DNA of 64,000 bases from Fusobacterium varium (GTDB lineage: Bacteria > Fusobacteriota > Fusobacteriia > Fusobacteriales > Fusobacteriaceae), in NCBI GenBank assembly GCA_900637705.1, contig LR134390.1, forward strand, positions 124,001 to 188,000, in the 5' to 3' direction. Made by a program: the position numbers and the translations under genes. The stretch's first letter is position 1. The number at the start of each line of letters is the position of its first letter. The notes under the pieces were generated by a model. The model saw only the letters and a program-made list of their open reading frames with translations, was not told the DNA's origin and searched no databases. This document shows positions 36,995 through 45,930 of the stretch, piece by piece.

Positions 36995-38485
36995 ATGGGA
37001 ATAACAGCAATAATTAAATTAGTACCAGTATTGGTTTTGGCAGCACTTATGATGAGTGGATTTGATGCTTTGATAGCAGCACCTCTAGCAACAATGGTTG
37101 CAGCAGCAGTGGCAATGTGGACTGAGAAGAAAAACTTTTCTCATGTTTTAGATGCAGCAATAACAAATGTAAGAGAGATAACAATTGCATTATTTATTCT
37201 AATGGCTGCATATGCTATGGCTGAAGTATTCATGTCAACAGGAGTTGGAGCATCAATCATCAACATGGCATTGACTCTTGGGATTACAGGGAAAACTGTT
37301 GCACTTGTAGGAGCGATAGTAACATCTGTACTATCAATAGCCACTGGAACAAGCTGGGGAACATTTGCAGCCTGTGCACCTATTTTCTTATGGCTTAATC
37401 ATATAGTTGGAGGAAATATTCTGTTGACTGTGGGAGCTATAGCAGGTGGAGCATGTTTTGGAGATAATATTGGACTCATTTCAGATACTACAATAGTAAG
37501 TTCTGGAATACAAGGAGTAGAAGTTGTCAGAAGAGTAAAACATCAAGGTGTATGGTCTGGGTTAGTATTGTTATGTGGAATAGTATCTTTTGGTATAGCA
37601 GGAATGATAATGGTACCTTCATCAGTAGCTGGAAACGGAGCAGAGGCTATCAATAAAATACCAGCAGAAGTATGGGTAAAACTGGCTGAAGAAAGAGAAT
37701 CAGCAGTTACACTATTGAATCAGGTAAGGGATGGAGTTCCTTATTATATGATAATTCCATTAATATTAGTTCTTATCACAGCATTTATGGGATACCAAAC
37801 ATTTATATGTTTGTTCTTAGGGATAGCTTCTGCATATATACTTGGTAAATTTGCTGGAACTGTAACTGATACAAATTCTTTTTTTAATGATTTAATTATG
37901 TCAGGATTTGCAGATGCAGGATCATGGGTTGTAGTAATGATGATGTGGGTAGCAGCATTTGGTGGAATAATGAAAATGATGGATGCCTTTAAGCCATTGT
38001 CGGATCTCCTTGGAAGAATATCAAGAAATGTAAGACAGCTTATGTTTTGGAATGCTGTTCTTTCAATATTTGGAAATATGGCACTTGCAGATGAAATGGC
38101 TCAAATAGTAACTATTGGTCCGATTATTAAGAATCTTGTGGAAAAAAATGTAGTTGCCAGTGAAGAAGATATGTATACACTAAAATTGAGAAATGCAACA
38201 TTTAGTGATGCAATGGGAGTGTTTGGATCTCAATTGATTCCATGGCATGTATACATAGGGTTCTATATTGGTATAGCAGCTACAGTTTATCCATTGCATG
38301 AATTTGTGCCTATAGACATCATTAAATATAATTTTATTGCATACATAGCTGTTTTTAGTATGCTTATTTTGACATTGACTGGTTGGGACAGATTTATACC
38401 TAAATTTGCTCTTCCTAGAGAACCAAAAGTAAGATTAAAGACGAAAGAGGAAATAGTAGCTGATGAGGTAGCTCTTCGTGTATAA
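36995..38485 (+). CDS. NhaC-family transporter, copy 2
   Basis: 496 residues, the second tandem copy; most of the sequence is identical in amino acids to the gene at 34900, with differences clustered at the N-terminal few residues, around 205-220 (MIMVPSSVAGNGAEA) and in one loop (VTDTNSFFNDLI). Good RBS CCGGAGG. Unlike copy 1 it shares a transcript with a small secreted protein upstream. Divergence is enough for different substrates or regulation but the core motifs are the same. Confidence 0.88.
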   Translation: MGITAIIKLVPVLVLAALMMSGFDALIAAPLATMVAAAVAMWTEKKNFSHVLDAAITNVREITIALFILMAAYAMAEVFMSTGVGASIINMALTLGITGKTVALVGAIVTSVLSIATGTSWGTFAACAPIFLWLNHIVGGNILLTVGAIAGGACFGDNIGLISDTTIVSSGIQGVEVVRRVKHQGVWSGLVLLCGIVSFGIAGMIMVPSSVAGNGAEAINKIPAEVWVKLAEERESAVTLLNQVRDGVPYYMIIPLILVLITAFMGYQTFICLFLGIASAYILGKFAGTVTDTNSFFNDLIMSGFADAGSWVVVMMMWVAAFGGIMKMMDAFKPLSDLLGRISRNVRQLMFWNAVLSIFGNMALADEMAQIVTIGPIIKNLVEKNVVASEEDMYTLKLRNATFSDAMGVFGSQLIPWHVYIGFYIGIAATVYPLHEFVPIDIIKYNFIAYIAVFSMLILTLTGWDRFIPKFALPREPKVRLKTKEEIVADEVALRV

Positions 38486-38633
38486 AAACAATGAAAATAT
38501 AGTTAATTTTTATAACTTTCGTTAAAATAAGTGAACAATAAAATAAAATAATATATAAAATGAATGAAAATTGAAAAAAACTTTTATTTTTTGAAAAAAT
38601 GATGAGTTGGTTTTTAGTTAAAAAGAGTTTTTA

Positions 38634-38662
38634 TTGACAATTGTGTTTAAAAATGGTATAAA
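38634..38662 (+). promoter_or_regulatory. Promoter before second small secreted protein
   Basis: TTGACA (38634-38639), exactly 17 bases, TATAAA (38657-38662). Confidence 0.8.
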
Positions 38663-38715
38663 ATAATTATAAAGTTTTAATTATAAAAGATTATTTAAAT
38701 AAGGAGGGGAGTAAA

Positions 38716-39066
38716 TTGAAAAGAAAATTTTTATATTTTATCATTGCTTGTGTATTTGCAATTGTAACTACATCTAGTGCAACTCAAAATACTTCCCTTC
38801 CTGTTTTTAGAGAAGTTACAACTAATAGAATATTTGAAGATATACAAAAAAATAATGAAAAAAATTATCCAATTTTTACAATTAAAAAAATTGATATGGA
38901 AAAAGGGATTACTCATAAAGATGAAATTGTATATTTGGAAAATATGCTGAAAATTGAAGTATGTTCTTTTCCAGGAATGAAAACTGAATTAATAGAAAAA
39001 GTGATTAGGTTAAGTCCTAGTTATACAATATTATCTCGATATAAAAGTCGTGTACTTCGGAATTAG
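38716..39066 (+). CDS. Small secreted protein with YTILSRYKSRVLRN tail
   Basis: 116 residues starting at TTG 38716, seven bases after AAGGAGGGG. A signal peptide (KFLYFIIACVFAIVTTSSA) suggests export to the periplasm; the mature part is about 95 residues, charged, with one Cys, and ends in the basic tail shared with the product of 36584-36942. Intact, which supports this gene family being real and the first copy being frameshifted. It is co-transcribed with gltS, 53 bases downstream. No known function; a modulator of the neighbouring transporter is one possibility. Confidence 0.75.
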   Translation: MKRKFLYFIIACVFAIVTTSSATQNTSLPVFREVTTNRIFEDIQKNNEKNYPIFTIKKIDMEKGITHKDEIVYLENMLKIEVCSFPGMKTELIEKVIRLSPSYTILSRYKSRVLRN

Positions 39067-39119
39067 AGCTCTCCTATATTTTTATTTAAAACAATAAAAT
39101 ATTATATGGAGGGAAAATT

Positions 39120-40313
39120 ATGTTGACATTAAACTTTAATATGGCAGAAACACTGGCAATTGCAATAGTTGTACTTTTACTTGGTAGAGAGGTTAAAAAA
39201 AGGGTTGCTTTTCTTGAAAGATTTTTTATCCCTGCTCCAGTAGTAGGTGGAGTTATATTTTCTATACTTCTATTGATTGGACATAATACTGGTGCTTTCA
39301 GCTTTAATTTTGATGGTGTTTTAAAAGATTTTCTAATGCTGATATTCTTCACTACAATAGGATTCACTGCAAGTGGAAAATTATTGAAAAAAGGTGGAGT
39401 TGGAGTAGCTATATTCTTGGTAACTGCTACTGTTCTAGTAATAATTCAAGACATAGTTGGAGTATCATTAGCTAAAGTATTTGGACTTAATCCTTTACTT
39501 GGACTTGCTGTAGGATCAATACCATTGACAGGAGGTCATGGAACTTCAGGAGCATTTGGACCTGTTTTGGAAGAATTTGGAGCTACAGGAGGACTTTCAG
39601 TTTCGATAGCTGCTGCAACTTATGGATTAATTGCAGGATGCTTAATTGGTGGACCTATTGCTAAAAGACTTAAAGAAAAATATAATTTAAAACCTAATTT
39701 AGAAGAAACAGGAATGTCAATTGAAGAATTAGAAGATGAAACTGCTAAACCAGTATCAGAGTCTACTTTATTTGATGCAGTAGTTGTTATTTCATTAGCA
39801 ATGGGAATTGGATATTGGATAGCACCATTCTTGAAAGGTTATGGAATTGTTATTCCAGCATATATAGGGCCAATGTTTATTGCAGCTATAATCAGAAATA
39901 TAGTTGATATGCAGAAAAAGGTGCTTCCTATGAAAGAAATATCTATCACTGGAAATATAGCACTTTCTTTATTCTTAGCGATGGCATTGATGACATTGAA
40001 ATTGTGGGAACTTGCAGCACTTGCTATTCCTATCATTTCAATACTATTGATACAAACAGCAATCATGGCAGCTTATGCTTACTTCGTTACATTTAATTTC
40101 AATGGAAAAGATTATGATGCTGCTGTTATAGCTACAGGACATTGTGGGTTTGGACTTGGAGCGACTCCAAATGCAATGGCGAATATGGAAGTATTTACCA
40201 AAGAAAATGGTCCTGCAACAAGAGCTTTTTTCGTTTTACCAATTGTTGGAGCATTATTTATAGATTTTACAAATGCAACAGTAATAACATTTTTCATCAA
40301 TATGTTTAAATAA
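39120..40313 (+). CDS. gltS: Sodium/glutamate symporter
   Basis: 397 residues, the usual GltS size, with two inverted repeats of five helices. Motifs are RFFIPAPVVGGVIFS, FFTTIGFTASGKLL, PLTGGHGTSGAFGPVLEEFGA (glycine-rich substrate loop) and TGHCGFGLGATPNAMANMEV near the C-terminus. It imports L-glutamate with Na+; glutamate is a major energy source of fusobacteria. RBS GGAGGG. Confidence 0.95.
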   Translation: MLTLNFNMAETLAIAIVVLLLGREVKKRVAFLERFFIPAPVVGGVIFSILLLIGHNTGAFSFNFDGVLKDFLMLIFFTTIGFTASGKLLKKGGVGVAIFLVTATVLVIIQDIVGVSLAKVFGLNPLLGLAVGSIPLTGGHGTSGAFGPVLEEFGATGGLSVSIAAATYGLIAGCLIGGPIAKRLKEKYNLKPNLEETGMSIEELEDETAKPVSESTLFDAVVVISLAMGIGYWIAPFLKGYGIVIPAYIGPMFIAAIIRNIVDMQKKVLPMKEISITGNIALSLFLAMALMTLKLWELAALAIPIISILLIQTAIMAAYAYFVTFNFNGKDYDAAVIATGHCGFGLGATPNAMANMEVFTKENGPATRAFFVLPIVGALFIDFTNATVITFFINMFK

Positions 40314-40359
40314 AACTATTGTTGAACTTTCTATATTTGTTGTGAATACCCTAAATCAC

Positions 40360-40392
40360 AAGGGCTGGTCTTTTATGATCAGCCTTATTTTT
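40360..40392 (+). terminator. Terminator after gltS
   Basis: AAGGGCTGGTC (40360-40370) pairs with GATCAGCCTT (40377-40386), two wobble pairs, then ATTTTTAT. Confidence 0.78.
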
Positions 40393-40443
40393 ATAATTAA
40401 TCTTAATTAAAAAAATAAAGTAAGGTATAAAATTTACTTTTTC

Positions 40444-40459
40444 ACAAGAATAAACTTGT
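40444..40459. promoter_or_regulatory. Upstream copy of LysR-type palindrome
   Basis: ACAAGAATAAACTTGT, an inverted repeat of ACAAG/CTTGT. It is the same site as at 40684-40699 except for one base and lies 240 bases upstream. Confidence 0.6.
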
Positions 40460-40503
40460 AAGACAAACATGAATTAATATGTTAAAATTGATATCAAAGA
40501 ATA

Positions 40504-40533
40504 AAAAAACTACAATTATAACTGTAGTTTTTT
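40504..40533. terminator. Perfect symmetric hairpin before lysR
   Basis: AAAAAACTACA (40504-40514) pairs perfectly with TGTAGTTTTTT (40523-40533), loop ATTATAAC. It can act as an intrinsic terminator on either strand. Confidence 0.75.
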
Positions 40534-40682
40534 ATAGGGTATGACAAAATTATCCAGAGAATTCAGATAATTTTTTTATCAATTTTAAAAATAAATTCTA
40601 TTTAAGTTATAAGAATTTTTCATTACATTAAAATTATAAATTTAAAAAGATAAAAAGTAAAACAATATATCATTTAATAGTC

Positions 40683-40700
40683 TACAAGTATAAACTTGTA
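40683..40700. promoter_or_regulatory. Proximal LysR-type operator
   Basis: Perfect palindrome TACAAGTATAAACTTGTA, fitting the T-N11-A rule for LysR boxes, 33 bases before the regulator start. Suggests autoregulation. Confidence 0.65.
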
Positions 40701-40732
40701 TGTATAATAAAAAGGAAAGGAGAAGAAAAAGC

Positions 40733-41665
40733 ATGATAACAAGTTTTGAGATATTTTTAAAAGTAGCTGAAGAATTGAGTGTAAGCAGAGCAGCAGCAAG
40801 ATGTTTTGTAACACAGCAATGTGTAAGTGATCATATAAAAAGATTAGAAGAAGATTATGGAATTTTACTTTTTAATAGAAAACCTCATTTTTCCCTTACA
40901 GAAGCAGGAAAAGTACTCTATGAGTCTGTATTAGAGATACAAAAAATAGAAGAAGATATAAAAATAAAGTTTAATAGATTAAAAAATAATAAAAAACTTA
41001 TAGTAGGAATGAATGCTACAAGAATAAGTCTTATACTTCCAGAACTTCTTCCTGTATATAATGAGATATTTCCAGATGTAGAAATATCTTTTGTAATGCA
41101 TGAAACACGAGTACTTGAACAAATGATGCTAAAAGGAGATATTGATATATTTGTTGGGGTAAATGCAAACAGCAGTTCAAAATATAATGCTGATCTCCTT
41201 GGAATGGAAAAAATAAATATAATAATTTCTTCTAAACTTTTTAAAAAGAATTTCAATTTAAAAGATTTAGAAAAAATGAAAAAGGGTGTAAATTTTTCTG
41301 AATTTAGAAATATTTCTTTTGCAAGAGAACCTGGCTGGAGTAGAATAAATGATTTAATAGATTTTTATTCAAAACGTGAAGACGTACATCTGAAATCATT
41401 GTATTATACAAGAGATTACGATACTCAAATAGCTTTATGTTCTTCAGGTCTTGTAGCAATAGTTTGTCCTGGTATGATAACTAGAAAAATTTTAGAGCAT
41501 AATGATAAAAATTCTAAAGAAAATGAGATATTTATATTTCCTTTAAATAATCAAAGTGAACTTTTAAAAATAGAATTGATAACATTAAAAAAATCAGATG
41601 AAAGCGATTATAAAATAAGATTTATAGATCTTTTAAAAGAATATATGAAGAAAAATATAAATTGA
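40733..41665 (+). CDS. LysR-family transcriptional regulator
   Basis: 310 residues. Winged helix at 1-60 (FLKVAEELSVSRAAARCFVTQQCVSDHIKRLE) and a LysR effector domain from about 90 (KLIVGMNATRISLILPELLPVYNEIFPDVEISF). ATG 40733 follows GGAG; earlier in-frame codons overlap the operator and are not needed. Target unknown; the neighbouring gltS and the twin palindromes suggest local control. Confidence 0.92.
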   Translation: MITSFEIFLKVAEELSVSRAAARCFVTQQCVSDHIKRLEEDYGILLFNRKPHFSLTEAGKVLYESVLEIQKIEEDIKIKFNRLKNNKKLIVGMNATRISLILPELLPVYNEIFPDVEISFVMHETRVLEQMMLKGDIDIFVGVNANSSSKYNADLLGMEKINIIISSKLFKKNFNLKDLEKMKKGVNFSEFRNISFAREPGWSRINDLIDFYSKREDVHLKSLYYTRDYDTQIALCSSGLVAIVCPGMITRKILEHNDKNSKENEIFIFPLNNQSELLKIELITLKKSDESDYKIRFIDLLKEYMKKNIN

Positions 41666-41796
41666 TTATAAAAAGTTTATGAGTGAATAAAAGATGAAAA
41701 TTATAATATTTTATGTAGAGATTTTCTCAGTATTTACAAATATTCTAATATATGGTAAAATTTGTAGTAATATAAATTTTTAGGAGGGGCTTTTTA

Positions 41797-42894
41797 ATGA
41801 TTGGAATAGGAATAGTAGGTCTTCCAAATGTAGGAAAATCTACACTTTTTAATGCTATAACTAAAGCTGGAGCTGCTGAAGCTGCAAACTATCCTTTTTG
41901 TACAATAGAACCAAATGTAGGTATGGTAACAGTACCAGATAAGAGACTTGAACAACTTTCTGCTATAATTAATCCACAAAGAGTAGTGCAGGCAACTGTT
42001 GAATTTATAGATATTGCAGGACTGGTAAAGGGAGCAGCTAAGGGAGAAGGACTTGGAAATAAATTTCTTTCAAATATAAGGACAACTGCTGCTATATGTC
42101 AAGTAGTAAGATGTTTTGAAGATGAAAATGTTATTCATGTAAGTGGATCAGTGGATCCTATCAGAGATATAGAAATTATAAATACTGAACTTATTTTTGC
42201 TGATATGGAAACTATAGAAAAAGCTATTGAAAAACATAAAAAGTTAGTAACAAGTAAAAACAAAGAGTCAATGGAACTGATGCCAGTGTTATTAAAATGT
42301 AAAGAACATCTTGAAAGTTTCCAATTATTAAAAATATTACCTTTAACTCCAGAAGAAACAGAATTACTAAAAACATACCAATTGCTAACTTTAAAACCTA
42401 TGATATTTGCAGCAAATGTATCTGAAGATGATTTGGCATCAGGAAATGAATATGTTGAAAAAGTGAAAGAATATGCTGAAACAGTAGGTTCACAAGTGGT
42501 AATAGTTTCAGCAAAGGTAGAGGCTGAACTTCAAGAAATGGACAATGAAGCTGAAAAGCAGGAATACTTAGAAACATTAGGAGTTGAAGAAGCAGGGCTT
42601 AATAGATTGATAAGAGCAGGATTTAAACTTCTGGGGCTTCAAACTTACTTCACTGCTGGAGTAAAAGAAGTAAGGGCTTGGACTATAAAAATAGGAGATA
42701 CAGCACCTAAAGCAGCTGGAGAAATTCATACTGACTTTGAAAAGGGATTTATAAGAGCTAAAGTTGTTTCTTTTGACGATTTTATCAAGTATTCGGGTTG
42801 GAAAGGGTCACAAGAAGCTGGAGTGTTAAGATTAGAAGGAAAAGAATATATAGTAAAAGATGGAGATTTAATGGAATTTCTATTTAATGTTTAA
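41797..42894 (+). CDS. ychF: YchF/OLA1-family ribosome-associated ATPase
   Basis: 365 residues. P-loop GLPNVGKST (about 8-16), [21 protein letters not shown] (G3), the non-GTP-type NxxE (AANVSE) that goes with ATP preference, a coiled-coil insert and the C-terminal TGS domain ([26 protein letters not shown]). Binds ribosomes and acts in translation quality or stress responses. RBS AGGAGG. Confidence 0.96.
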   Translation: MIGIGIVGLPNVGKSTLFNAITKAGAAEAANYPFCTIEPNVGMVTVPDKRLEQLSAIINPQRVVQATVEFIDIAGLVKGAAKGEGLGNKFLSNIRTTAAICQVVRCFEDENVIHVSGSVDPIRDIEIINTELIFADMETIEKAIEKHKKLVTSKNKESMELMPVLLKCKEHLESFQLLKILPLTPEETELLKTYQLLTLKPMIFAANVSEDDLASGNEYVEKVKEYAETVGSQVVIVSAKVEAELQEMDNEAEKQEYLETLGVEEAGLNRLIRAGFKLLGLQTYFTAGVKEVRAWTIKIGDTAPKAAGEIHTDFEKGFIRAKVVSFDDFIKYSGWKGSQEAGVLRLEGKEYIVKDGDLMEFLFNV

Positions 42895-42921
42895 AATAAA
42901 ATCTTTGTGAAGAAATTTTAC

Positions 42922-42950
42922 TTGACAAGGTTTAAAAAAATTAGTAAAAT
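42922..42950 (+). promoter_or_regulatory. Promoter of yceD-rpmF
   Basis: TTGACA (42922-42927), 17 bases, TAAAAT (42945-42950). It lies inside the upstream open frame, which shows that the earlier GTG at 42907 is not the start of the next gene. Confidence 0.8.
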
Positions 42951-42978
42951 ATCTAGGTATAGATTGGAGGGGGTTGTC

Positions 42979-43473
42979 TTGAAACTAAGAGTTAAAGATT
43001 TTAGCAGCGTTCTTAACAATACTATAAAGTTTGATTTTTATGAAGAAAACATTGGTGATATTGAACTTTCAGATAAAATACATATAGTTGGAAGTGCAGT
43101 TTCTGATAATAATGGAAAAATAGAAGTTAGTGGAAAGTATTCCACAAAAGCTATTGTTCAATGTGTGAGATGTTTAAAAGATATTGAAGTAGATTTAAAT
43201 GGTGAATTTATAGGAAGCTTTCTTGATGAAGCGGCATATAGACAATATATGAAAAATTTGAAAACAGAGTGTGAGATAGACAGCAATGAAATTTATGATG
43301 AAATCATAAATGGAGAAATAGATTTATCAAGATTGGTAAGAGAGTATATAATACTTGATCTGCCCCCATATCCACAATGTGATCCTAAATGCGAAGACGA
43401 TTCTGAAATAGAAAAGTATAGTGATAATGGGATAGATTCAAGGTGGCAGCAATTATTACAAATAAAAAATTAA
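42979..43473 (+). CDS. YceD-family protein (DUF177)
   Basis: 164 residues from TTG 42979 after GGAGGGGG. Two Cys pairs (QCVRCLKDIEV and PQCDPKCED) and the LDLPPYPQC segment define the YceD/DUF177 family, almost always next to rpmF, as here. In some bacteria and plants it acts in 23S rRNA processing or accumulation. Confidence 0.88.
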   Translation: MKLRVKDFSSVLNNTIKFDFYEENIGDIELSDKIHIVGSAVSDNNGKIEVSGKYSTKAIVQCVRCLKDIEVDLNGEFIGSFLDEAAYRQYMKNLKTECEIDSNEIYDEIINGEIDLSRLVREYIILDLPPYPQCDPKCEDDSEIEKYSDNGIDSRWQQLLQIKN

Positions 43474-43509
43474 TTTTTTAAATATGAGTGTAGTAGGAGG
43501 GAAACTAAG

Positions 43510-43692
43510 ATGGCAGTACCTAAGAAAAAGACATCTAAGGCTAAAAAGAACATGAGAAGATCTCATCACGCTTTAACTGGAACTGGTTTAGCAACTTGTG
43601 AAGTTTGCGGAGCACCAAAAAGACCTCACAGAGTTTGTTTAAGCTGTGGAGATTATAATGGTAAAAAAGTTTTAGCTGGAGACGCTGAGTAA
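43510..43692 (+). CDS. rpmF: 50S ribosomal protein L32
   Basis: 60 residues: [20 protein letters not shown] followed by a zinc finger with CEVC and CLSC. Strong RBS (AGGAGGG). Followed by a perfect terminator. Confidence 0.98.
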   Translation: MAVPKKKTSKAKKNMRRSHHALTGTGLATCEVCGAPKRPHRVCLSCGDYNGKKVLAGDAE

Positions 43693-43715
43693 TCAACGTA
43701 AGATGCAAATTAAAT

Positions 43716-43750
43716 AAAAAAAGACAAGAAAGGTAATCTTGTCTTTTTTT
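43716..43750. terminator. Terminator after rpmF
   Basis: Perfect 14-bp stem (43716-43729 with 43737-43750), loop AAGGTAA, with the T7 tail inside the stem's end. Confidence 0.92.
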
Positions 43751-43853
43751 ATATGTGTATATTTTTTGAAATTATTGAAATATCTAGTTTTCTATTTCAG
43801 AAAAGTAATGTATAATATATAAGGAAATGTTTTTTTATTTTAGGGAGGAAAGA

Positions 43854-44864
43854 ATGAGAATAGCTTTAGATGCTATGGGTGGAGATAATGCCCCAGTAGA
43901 AACAATAAAGGGTGCAGTAGCCGCTTTAAGTGAAATAGAAAAGTTACAACTTGTATTAGTTGGAAAAAAAGAGGTAATTGAAGCTGAACTTTCTAAATAT
44001 AAGTATTCTAAAGAGAGAATAGAAATAGTTGATACAAGAGAAGTAATAGAAATGACTGATGATCCTGTAACAGCAGTGAAAACTAAAAAAGACTCTTCTA
44101 TGAACAAAACTCTTGAACTTGCAAAAGAAGGAATTGTAGATGCCTCTGTTTCAGCAGGTAACACAGGTGCTTTAATTACAGCAAGTCAGCTTAAATTAAA
44201 AAGAATAAAAGGAGTGTTGAGACCAGCTATTGCAACTATGTTCCCTAATAAAAAAGGACATATGTTAATGCTTGATGTAGGAGCTACAGCTGATTGTAAA
44301 CCTGAATTTCTTAATCAATATGCTATGATGGGAGCTAAATATGTAGAAATTCTTTTGGGAAGAAAAGAACCTAAGGTAGGGCTTCTGAATATAGGAACGG
44401 AAGAAGGAAAAGGTAATGAGATAACTAGAGGAGCATACGATCTTTTAAAAGAAAATAAAACGATAAATTTTGTTGGAAATGTTGAAAGTACAGAAGTAAT
44501 GAATGGTGAAATAGATGTTGTTGTAACAGATGGTTTTACTGGAAATATGGTCTTAAAGACAGCAGAAGGAATTGCAAAGTTTGTACTGAGCATAATAAAA
44601 ACAGAAATAAAGAAGAGTATTATTTATATGTTAGGGGCTCTTCTACTTCGTCCAGCTTTAAAAATGATAAAATTAAAGATGGATTCTTCTGAATATGGAG
44701 GAGCAATATTTTTAGGACTTAATGGACTTTCTATAAAAGCGCATGGGAATTCAGATTCAAATGGAATAAAAAATGCAATAAAAGTTGCGAACAGATTTGC
44801 TGAAATAAATTTTGTAGAAGAATTGAAGAAAGTTATAGATATTGATAAAGAAGAAACAAATTAG
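43854..44864 (+). CDS. plsX: Phosphate acyltransferase PlsX
   Basis: 336 residues. Typical MRIALDAMGGDNAP start, VSAGNTGALI, MLDVGATADCKPEFL and IGTEEGKGNE. Converts acyl-ACP to acyl phosphate for phospholipid synthesis at the membrane. ATG 43854 after GGGAGG. First gene of the plsX-fabH-fabD-acpP-fabF cluster; a TATAAT at 43811 is the likely -10. Confidence 0.96.
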   Translation: MRIALDAMGGDNAPVETIKGAVAALSEIEKLQLVLVGKKEVIEAELSKYKYSKERIEIVDTREVIEMTDDPVTAVKTKKDSSMNKTLELAKEGIVDASVSAGNTGALITASQLKLKRIKGVLRPAIATMFPNKKGHMLMLDVGATADCKPEFLNQYAMMGAKYVEILLGRKEPKVGLLNIGTEEGKGNEITRGAYDLLKENKTINFVGNVESTEVMNGEIDVVVTDGFTGNMVLKTAEGIAKFVLSIIKTEIKKSIIYMLGALLLRPALKMIKLKMDSSEYGGAIFLGLNGLSIKAHGNSDSNGIKNAIKVANRFAEINFVEELKKVIDIDKEETN

Positions 44865-44872
44865 GAGGCAGC

Positions 44873-45865
44873 ATGGAATTTAAAAGTGTAGGAATCAAAG
44901 GAATGGGATATTATGTTCCAGAAAAAATTATGTCTAACTTTGATTTTGAAAAAATATTAGATACTAGTGATGAGTGGATAAGAACAATGACAGGAGTAGA
45001 AGAGAGAAGATTTGCAGCTCCTGAAGAGGCAACTTCTGATCTTTGTATAAAAGCAGCAGAAAAAGCATTGAAAGTAGCAGGAATGACTATTGATGATATA
45101 GATATGATAATTGTAGCTACAGTTACTCCAGACTATCCTGTTCAAAGTACTGCCTGCTTAGTACAACATAAAATGGGAGCAAGAAATGTTCCGTCTTTTG
45201 ATGTAAATGCTGCATGTAGTGGTTTTATATATTCTCTTACAATAGCAGGATCTATGATAAGAAGTGGTATATATAAAAATGTTTTAGTAATTGGAGCAGA
45301 AGTTCTTTCGAGAATACTTGATATGACTAATAGAAGCAACTGTATTCTTTTTGGAGATGGTGCAGCAGCAGCAGTAGTATCTGAAGTAGAAGAAGGATAT
45401 GGAATGCTTTCTACATATTTAGGTGCAAAAGGAGAAGATGACTATATTCTAAAAATACCAGCAGGAGGAAGCAAAAAACCTAATGATGCAGAAACAATAG
45501 CAAATAGAGAAAACTTCCTTGTAATGAAAGGGTCAGAAGTTTTTAAATTTGCTGTACATGCTCTTCCTTCAGCAACAAATAAAGCCTTAAAAATAGCAAA
45601 TGTTAAATCTGAAGAATTGAAAATGATATTTCCACATCAAGCTAATGTAAGAATAATAGAATCAGCAGCTAAAAGAATTCATGTTCCTATGGAGAAATTC
45701 TACATGAATATTCAAAGATATGGAAATACTTCTGCAGCTTCTGTAGGAATTGCTTTAGGTGAAGCACTTGAAAAAGGAATGCTTGAAAAAGGAGATTTAA
45801 TTGCTCTTACAGGATTCGGTGCTGGACTTACTTATGGGTCAATTGTTATGAAATGGGCTTATTAA
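44873..45865 (+). CDS. fabH: Beta-ketoacyl-ACP synthase III
   Basis: 330 residues. Catalytic triad in DVNAACSGFIYSL (Cys, about 113), FPHQANVRI (His) and RYGNTSAASVG (Asn). It starts fatty-acid synthesis by condensing acetyl-CoA with malonyl-ACP. Eight bases after plsX. Confidence 0.97.
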   Translation: MEFKSVGIKGMGYYVPEKIMSNFDFEKILDTSDEWIRTMTGVEERRFAAPEEATSDLCIKAAEKALKVAGMTIDDIDMIIVATVTPDYPVQSTACLVQHKMGARNVPSFDVNAACSGFIYSLTIAGSMIRSGIYKNVLVIGAEVLSRILDMTNRSNCILFGDGAAAAVVSEVEEGYGMLSTYLGAKGEDDYILKIPAGGSKKPNDAETIANRENFLVMKGSEVFKFAVHALPSATNKALKIANVKSEELKMIFPHQANVRIIESAAKRIHVPMEKFYMNIQRYGNTSAASVGIALGEALEKGMLEKGDLIALTGFGAGLTYGSIVMKWAY

Positions 45866-45868
45866 TTA

Positions 45869-45897
45869 TTGACATATTTTAAATGCTGTGATATATT
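45869..45897 (+). promoter_or_regulatory. Internal promoter before fabD
   Basis: TTGACA (45869-45874), 17 bases, TATATT (45892-45897), right after the fabH stop. It would let fabD-acpP-fabF be expressed apart from plsX-fabH. Confidence 0.8.
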
Positions 45898-45930
45898 AAA
45901 AAACAGGTGTAATTAATAAGGGGGCTTTTT

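Larger units (their letters stand above)
40314..40732. other. Intergenic region gltS to lysR
   Basis: About 420 bases without a gene. It holds the gltS terminator, a second perfect hairpin at 40504-40533, and two copies of a palindromic operator (40444-40459 and 40683-40700). I see no ORF with an RBS and no known RNA motif. Confidence 0.6.

Noticed and set aside
42907-42978. Upstream GTG start for the YceD gene
   Set aside because: A consensus promoter (42922-42950) lies inside that extension, so the TTG at 42979 after GGAGGGGG is used.
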